NCBI GenBank assembly: GCA_034431315.1
Contig: DAOUDK010000003.1
Location: 1-9,837, forward strand
Length of the DNA: 9,837 nucleotides
Direction of reading: 5' to 3'
Source: JAUWOY01 sp034431315
GTDB taxonomy: Bacteria; Chloroflexota; Anaerolineae; VGOG01
Shown here: positions 6,157 to 9,837 of the stretch, piece by piece
Numbering within the stretch: position 1 is the stretch's first letter
How the letters are laid out: each line of letters starts with the position of its first letter
Notes under the pieces: generated by a model
What the model was told of the DNA's origin: nothing
Databases searched by the model: none
The model's input: only the letters and a program-made list of their open reading frames with translations
Program-made: the position numbers and the translations under genes

Positions 6157-7383
6157 TCAAACCCTTTGTGGTACCCGCGTTCCTTTCAGGCGGGCCAGTG
6201 CGGGCAAAGGCCCATCAATCAACGGCAAAGCGTAGGTCTTGAACGCCTGGGTGACCATATTCCCCGCCTCGTTCACGAACTCACGGGGCAGGTGCTTCTC
6301 GGCGTTGGCCACGTCGGCCAGAGGGGCAAGCCCGGTTTGACAGGCGTATGGATCGTCTGAGAGACGCTCTAGGGTGACCATGTAGCCGCTGCGGCCAGCG
6401 GCCAGGTGGGCAACCGCCTCTCTGCCGACCTGCAGCGCCTCCCCCTGATCGGTCTCGGCCACACAACTGCTCATCGCCCGCCCGATGAGGCCCGGGCGCA
6501 GGAAACGAGCCTGCAAGCCCAACCTTTCGCGCACCAGGTCAGTCAGGTAGGCGGCAACTCCCGTGGTCAAGGAGTGAACCACATGCCCGAAGGCGTCACT
6601 GCCGCCCTTCAGCTTGTGCTGGCCGATGAACTGACCATCGGCATCCCGTATCCCCTCGCTGACGACCACGAAAACCCGTCCCAACCGGCGGTGGATGTGG
6701 GCCACATCGTCCAAAAAGCGTTCCTCGTCGAAAGCGACCTCGGGCACATAAACCAGATGGGGGGCTTCGTCCTCTGCCACCTTCCCAAGCACAGAAGCGG
6801 CCGTCAGCCAGCCGGCGTTGCGCCCCATTGCCTCCAGGATGGTCACGTCGTCGAAGGTGGCCATGGCCTCCAGGTCGCGCCCGGTATCACGGGTGGCCAG
6901 CGCCAGGAAGCGGGCCGCGCTGCCATAGCCCGGGCAATGGTCGGTGCAGGCCAGGTCGTTGTCAATGGTCTTAGGAACGCCCATCACCTGCATCTCGTAT
7001 CCGCTCGTGGCGGCCAGTTCCGAAATGCGGTGACAGGTGTCCATGGAGTCGTTGCCGCCGATGTAGACGAAGTGGCGCACATTCTGGGCGCGGAAGACTT
7101 CTAGAATGTGGTCATAATCGTCCTCCGACAGCTTGTGGCGGCAGGAGCCCAACGCCGAGGATGGGGTGCGGGCCAGCAGATCGAGGTTTGCCGCCGTTTC
7201 GGTCATCAGGTCGAGCAGCTCTTCTTTGAGCGCGCCCTCGATGCCATGCACCAGGCCGTAGATGCCGGAGAAACATTCGTGCTGCTGGGCTTCCCCAACC
7301 ACGCCCGCCAGGCTGGCGTTGATGACCGGTGTTGGGCCGCCGGATTGGCCGACCACTAGCACGCCGCGTAACGGTTTGCTCAT
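6157..7383 (-). CDS. 6-phosphofructokinase, pyrophosphate-dependent type
   Basis: A 408-residue PfkA-superfamily kinase that phosphorylates fructose 6-phosphate or a related ketose at C1. GQSGGPTPVINASL is at 12-25, IGGNDSMDT at 108-116, the catalytic PKTIDND at 137-143 (Asp141 as base) and EAMGRNAGW at 184-192. Two positions point to pyrophosphate rather than ATP as donor: Asp112 where ATP enzymes have Gly (GGDGS), and Lys138 where ATP enzymes have Gly (PGTIDND). Length suits the longer pyrophosphate-type clades. The start at 7381-7383 was chosen because GAGG within GAGAGGTGGG lies 7 bases before it; an ATG 15 bases upstream lacks a good site. The gene follows the comA-like gene across a perfect stem-loop. 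Substrate may be fructose 6-phosphate or, given neighbours, a sulfonated ketose. Confidence 0.93.
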   Translation of the reverse strand: MSKPLRGVLVVGQSGGPTPVINASLAGVVGEAQQHECFSGIYGLVHGIEGALKEELLDLMTETAANLDLLARTPSSALGSCRHKLSEDDYDHILEVFRAQNVRHFVYIGGNDSMDTCHRISELAATSGYEMQVMGVPKTIDNDLACTDHCPGYGSAARFLALATRDTGRDLEAMATFDDVTILEAMGRNAGWLTAASVLGKVAEDEAPHLVYVPEVAFDEERFLDDVAHIHRRLGRVFVVVSEGIRDADGQFIGQHKLKGGSDAFGHVVHSLTTGVAAYLTDLVRERLGLQARFLRPGLIGRAMSSCVAETDQGEALQVGREAVAHLAAGRSGYMVTLERLSDDPYACQTGLAPLADVANAEKHLPREFVNEAGNMVTQAFKTYALPLIDGPLPALARLKGTRVPQRV

Positions 7384-7386
7384 AGA

Positions 7387-7396
7387 CCCACCTCTC
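7387..7396 (-). promoter_or_regulatory. ribosome-binding site fixing the phosphofructokinase start
   Basis: GAGAGGTGGG on the minus strand; its GAGG core (7391-7394) is 7 bases from the ATG at 7383. It overlaps the alternative upstream ATG (7396-7398), arguing against that start. Confidence 0.6.
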
Positions 7397-7402
7397 ATCC
7401 CA

Positions 7403-7435
7403 AGACCCTAAAGGTTTTGGAAACCTTTAGGGTCT
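7403..7435. repeat. perfect 15-bp stem-loop at the end of the comA-like gene
   Basis: AGACCCTAAAGGTTT (7403-7417) and AAACCTTTAGGGTCT (7421-7435) are exact reverse complements with a 3-base loop. One arm contains the TAA stop of the comA-like gene (7427-7429) and its last codons. No T-run follows on the minus strand before the phosphofructokinase ribosome-binding site, so attenuation or mRNA stabilisation is more likely than full termination. The perfect symmetry suggests a dispersed palindromic element; no second copy is in the window. Confidence 0.85.
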
Positions 7436-8227
7436 GCCCCGTGCAATCGCGCGCTTGAGTGTATCGCCGCGCAACCCCTGCCGCAGCGCCTCCATCGCCA
7501 GCACGTCGGTGGCGGGGACGTTCCCCAGGTTGACGTTGTTGCCGAAGCGCATGATCAGGTACTGCTGTTGGCTCTTGATCGGCGCTTCCCACATCAGTTT
7601 GTCCAGATCGGCCACGCCGGCAATGATCTGATCTACCTCGCTCTCGTTCACTGCGCCGGACTTGTCAAAGATGCCGACGCCCTTGCCAGCCTCGCGAGCC
7701 TCTACGATGACCTGGAGCGCGCCCAACTCCAGATCGTAAGCGATCAGCCGGTGCATCTCGGCTATGGCCACCTTCTCGTCGGGGCTCTTTTTGCCGACCT
7801 CAGTCAGAACCTTGAAGCCCGCATCCAGGGCGCGCTTGATGCAGTCGGCCCGCACCTCGTCCGACATCTGCAGCGTGCCATCGGAGACTTCGATGGCCGT
7901 GAAGCCCAGTTCCTTGGCCCGCCGGAGATAATCGGCATACCTGTTCTGCCACACCGTCACTTCCAGGAACGTCCCGCCGGGATAGATGTCCACGCCAGCG
8001 CCGGTCACGATTTCCACTTTCTCGCGCAGCACTTTCTCATCGTAGAAGGCCGAGGTTCCAAACGAGAATTTCAGAAAGTCAATGTAGTCGGCGGCGGTGG
8101 CCATCAAGTCCTCGACGGCGCAGCGGCCGAGCCCTTTGTCCAGCACCATCGTGAAACCGTTGGTGCGCGGCTTCATGCTGCGCCCTGGTTCTGGCATACG
8201 AAACACGCCTTCCCATGCTTTACTCAT
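7427..8227 (-). CDS. comA: phosphosulfolactate synthase (ComA) family protein
   Basis: A 266-residue (beta/alpha)8 protein of the ComA family. ComA adds sulfite to phosphoenolpyruvate to give (2R)-phospho-3-sulfolactate, the first step of coenzyme M synthesis in many methanogens; bacterial relatives include Bacillus YitD. Family landmarks are KPRTNGFTMVLDKGLG at 19-34, DYIDFLKFSFGTSAFYD at 47-63, YPGGTFLEV at 82-90, GFTAIEVSDGTLQM at 108-121 and FKVLTEVGKKSPDEK at 138-152. Length is typical. The ATG (8225-8227) overlaps the stop of the HprK-like gene as TGATG, with GGAGGGAA upstream, so the two are translationally coupled. No ComB phosphatase or ComDE sulfopyruvate decarboxylase is nearby. 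Family membership is clear; the substrate and the direction of the reaction in this cluster are inference. HSA32-type relatives lack a proven reaction. Confidence 0.88.
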   Translation of the reverse strand: MSKAWEGVFRMPEPGRSMKPRTNGFTMVLDKGLGRCAVEDLMATAADYIDFLKFSFGTSAFYDEKVLREKVEIVTGAGVDIYPGGTFLEVTVWQNRYADYLRRAKELGFTAIEVSDGTLQMSDEVRADCIKRALDAGFKVLTEVGKKSPDEKVAIAEMHRLIAYDLELGALQVIVEAREAGKGVGIFDKSGAVNESEVDQIIAGVADLDKLMWEAPIKSQQQYLIMRFGNNVNLGNVPATDVLAMEALRQGLRGDTLKRAIARGRP

Positions 8228-9234
8228 CAGTCAATTCCCTCCATGCTAGATTTTGGTCCGGCCAGTATAGTCCTGGCCTGTTTGATTTCCCAGTGGGGAG
8301 CGGCCACCAATCGTGAGACCGTCTCCCAACGGGCTTGCGCCAGCACCGGACTGTCCAGCCCGGCCAACGGCAGTTCCTCGTACAGCAAAGTCGTGCTTCC
8401 GATCTTCTCGGAGGCGCTCTCGAACAGCAGCCGCGTCAGCGTGCGCGGGCGGGCCACGTCGTGCACGATGGCATGTTCGCGCCCGGCCTCAATCCGGGGG
8501 AAGATGAAGGACAGCTTCGGGTTGAGCAACACAGCCTGATCCGTAGTGACCCCTCTCATGCTCACGCTGATCTTGGCCTCCCAGGGATTATCTACCTGCG
8601 GCAGTTCCAGCTCCAGACGCTTGGCTGCCTGTGGGAAATCGTACACGAAGTTCCCCACCCGGATGTTGTCCATCAGCGCGCCCCGATAGAAAACGACGCC
8701 CCTCAGTGCCAGCCGGAAGTAGGTCATCTCGGTGCTGAATATCTGGTAGCCCCGCGCCAGCGCCTCCAGCAGGTACACCGTCTTCCCTGCCCCCGCCTTG
8801 CCGACGATCACCAGCAGCTCATCCTGGTGGGGCTTGTAGATGGACGAGGCATGGAGGGCGTAGATACCGTACCGCTCCTGCACCGTCAGGGCGTAGCGGA
8901 AGAACAGCCCCATGTTGCCCAGCAGCGACCATCGCCGATCATGCCCCTCGCGGTCGAGGCGGCTCAGGTCGCCCTGGACGAACAGCTCGCGCTCGCCGAC
9001 CTGAATCTCGAATGGCAAGGCGGGGGCGTCCAAGAAGTGGCAGTAGGCATCAAGATCAGGGCCATAGGGGATGTACTCGATGTTGCACCAGTTAGTGACC
9101 TGCGACTGGATCTCCCCCGGCTCGAAGAACTCAGGGTTGAAGATCAGGTTTCGGTTGTTGGAGCCAAGGCCATAGGCGACTCCCAGGATGCGGAGACCGC
9201 GGGTCTCCGACCAGCTAGTCAGCTTGCTCTTCAC
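8227..9234 (-). CDS. HPr kinase/phosphorylase-like P-loop protein
   Basis: A 335-residue protein whose middle resembles the catalytic domain of HPr serine kinase/phosphorylase. HASSIY at 128-133 precedes a Walker A loop GKAGAGKT at 145-152, then LEALARGYQIFSTEMTYF, the usual HprK-like order (HA-S, P-loop, GY.I.S.E). The acidic residue after the P-loop is Glu169 where classical HprK has Asp. The N-terminal 120 residues do not look like the HprK regulatory domain. Relatives in this superfamily include small-molecule serine kinases (SerK, SbnI), so the target may be a metabolite. The start is GTG (9232-9234), with AGGGGGAG 8 bases upstream. The stop overlaps the comA-like ATG (TGATG), a tight link suggesting a joint reaction. 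Function unproven; a regulatory role is the alternative. Confidence 0.78.
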   Translation of the reverse strand: MKSKLTSWSETRGLRILGVAYGLGSNNRNLIFNPEFFEPGEIQSQVTNWCNIEYIPYGPDLDAYCHFLDAPALPFEIQVGERELFVQGDLSRLDREGHDRRWSLLGNMGLFFRYALTVQERYGIYALHASSIYKPHQDELLVIVGKAGAGKTVYLLEALARGYQIFSTEMTYFRLALRGVVFYRGALMDNIRVGNFVYDFPQAAKRLELELPQVDNPWEAKISVSMRGVTTDQAVLLNPKLSFIFPRIEAGREHAIVHDVARPRTLTRLLFESASEKIGSTTLLYEELPLAGLDSPVLAQARWETVSRLVAAPHWEIKQARTILAGPKSSMEGID

Positions 9235-9261
9235 TTAACAATCTCCCCCTACTCTCATCAA

Positions 9262-9277
9262 GATGATGATGATGATG
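9262..9277. repeat. short GAT trinucleotide repeat
   Basis: Five tandem GAT units plus a G lie just upstream of the HprK-like gene's ribosome-binding site. In the transcript they read as CATC repeats facing a nearby GATGA, which could form a weak hairpin. Confidence 0.7.
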
Positions 9278-9304
9278 GGTTCATCGTAGCGGCTTCAAGG
9301 TGCT

Positions 9305-9361
9305 GGAGTCCCCAACTTGTTGGGGGTGCGGCGCAATGAACCCGAACAAGTTCGGGACTCC
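9305..9361. repeat. 57-bp double-hairpin repeat, copy 2
   Basis: Same architecture and length as the copy at 6033-6089: GGAGTC/GACTCC outer arms, CCCCAACTTGTTGGGG (9310-9325) and CCCGAACAAGTTCGGG (9341-9356). The first loop is TT instead of TC and the 15-base linker differs. It fills most of the gap between the phosphoglycerate kinase remnant and the HprK-like gene, ending 6 bases short of the kinase stop. Confidence 0.88.
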
Positions 9362-9366
9362 AGTAT

Positions 9367-9768
9367 CTATTGGCGCCGGGCGGCTGCCTCTGCCAGGGCG
9401 TTGACCACCGGCAGCGGCTCGCCTGCCAGGAAGCGCACCAGTCCGCCTCCCGCCGTGCAAACGTAGGAAAACCGTTCGAGCACGCCGAACTTGCGGGCCG
9501 CCGCGATGCTATCCCCCCCGCCGATGACGGTGAAGGCCGGTGACGCGGCCATCGCTTCCCACAGGGCGCGCGTGCCAAAGGCAGATGCCTCTTCCTCGTA
9601 GATGCCGGCCGGGCCGTTGACAAAGATCGTGCCAGCGGCGGCGATTCGGGCGCTGTAGTCCTCCACCGTGCGCTGCCCGACGTCCACGATCATGCCAGGA
9701 GCGGGCAACTCCTCACGCGGCCAGCAATTCCCGTTCGGGACGAAAGCACATAATAGGTATGGCGACAA
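9367..9768 (-). pseudogene. truncated phosphoglycerate kinase, C-terminal domain only
   Basis: About 120 residues match the C-terminal end of phosphoglycerate kinase, which transfers phosphate between 1,3-bisphosphoglycerate and ADP. Visible are PAPGMIVDVGQRT, the nucleotide-site motif FVNGPAGIYEEE, the GT pair in FGTRALWEA, FTVIGGGDSIAA, and VCTAGGGLVRFLAGEPLP. The wording (VNGPAG, YVCT) looks closer to archaeal-type enzymes. A complete enzyme is about 390-410 residues. Here the open frame, from TTG at 9768, adds some 15 unrelated residues before homology starts, and a TAG closes the frame at 9799-9801. The other two frames right of this point show no kinase sequence either. The substrate domain is therefore absent, and this piece should be inactive. 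Confidence 0.82.
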
Positions 9769-9837
9769 ACGTCGTACTGTAGAGCCCCAAGTAACTTCCT
9801 AGCAATGGTCATACCCTACATGTTGGGGTAAACAACT
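9742..9837. other. unassigned right edge, beyond the kinase breakpoint
   Basis: This end is visibly richer in A and T than the rest. All three minus-strand frames hold a stop, and no family was recognised in either strand. An imperfect inverted pair, TAGGTATG (about 9755-9762) and CATACCCTA (about 9810-9818), is present. It could be one end of an inserted element that cut the phosphoglycerate kinase, but the window stops too soon to tell. Confidence 0.4.

Noticed and set aside
6406..7104. 232-codon plus-strand open frame across the phosphofructokinase
   Set aside because: Shadow frame; the minus strand carries all the conserved kinase motifs.
9192..9208. 7-bp inverted repeat GGAGACC/GGTCTCC with a 3-base loop near the start of the HprK-like gene
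   Set aside because: It lies inside coding sequence and is short enough to arise by chance; no link to a regulatory signal could be shown.
8227..9234. Calling the P-loop protein a true HPr kinase (hprK)
   Set aside because: The N-terminal domain does not match, the usual Asp is Glu, and no PTS gene is nearby; only superfamily likeness is supported.
8335..9339. 334-codon open frame on the plus strand
   Set aside because: It is antisense to the HprK-like gene, whose P-loop and ribosome-binding site are clear; the plus-strand product has no recognisable domain.

Overview
The window reads as GC-rich (by eye, roughly 60% GC) bacterial chromosomal DNA. Almost every convincing gene lies on the minus strand. 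No ribosomal RNA, tRNA, CRISPR array or transposase gene was found. An archaeal-like phosphoglycerate kinase remnant, a pyrophosphate-type phosphofructokinase, a GH4 glycosidase, a LarA-type racemase and many short palindromic intergenic elements would suit an anaerobic or thermophilic environmental lineage such as Chloroflexota. That taxonomic guess is inference only.

Reading in the direction of transcription (right to left), the layout is: the truncated C-terminal end of a phosphoglycerate kinase (9367-9768); a 57-bp palindromic repeat; a HPr-kinase-like P-loop protein (8227-9234) whose stop overlaps the start of a phosphosulfolactate synthase (ComA) family gene (7427-8227); a perfect stem-loop; a pyrophosphate-type 6-phosphofructokinase (6157-7383); a second copy of the 57-bp repeat; a DhnA/Cgl0159-like class I aldolase (4888-5934); a GH4 NAD-dependent glycosidase broken by one extra base (3479-4871); a LarA-type nickel-pincer racemase (2189-3463); and a malate/lactate/sulfolactate dehydrogenase of the Ldh_2/ComC family (966-2069), ending in another stem-loop. 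Beyond it, with its own strong promoter, is a DUF433/DUF5615 toxin-antitoxin pair (135-745). The first 69 bases may be the 3' end of a plus-strand gene.

The seven central genes look like one metabolic module. GH4, phosphofructokinase and aldolase give a route from a glycoside through a hexose or sulfohexose bisphosphate-type intermediate to trioses. ComA, LarA-like and ComC-like proteins are enzymes of phospho- or 2-hydroxy-acid chemistry, and two of these families have members that act on 3-sulfolactate. The most interesting reading is a sulfosugar/sulfolactate pathway. The HprK-like protein would interconvert sulfolactate and phosphosulfolactate, and the ComA-like protein would interconvert phosphosulfolactate with PEP plus sulfite. 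Direction and substrate are not fixed by the sequence, and no sulfonate transporter, sulfolactaldehyde dehydrogenase or LarB/C/E maturation gene is in the window. The family assignments are firm for most genes; the pathway is a hypothesis.
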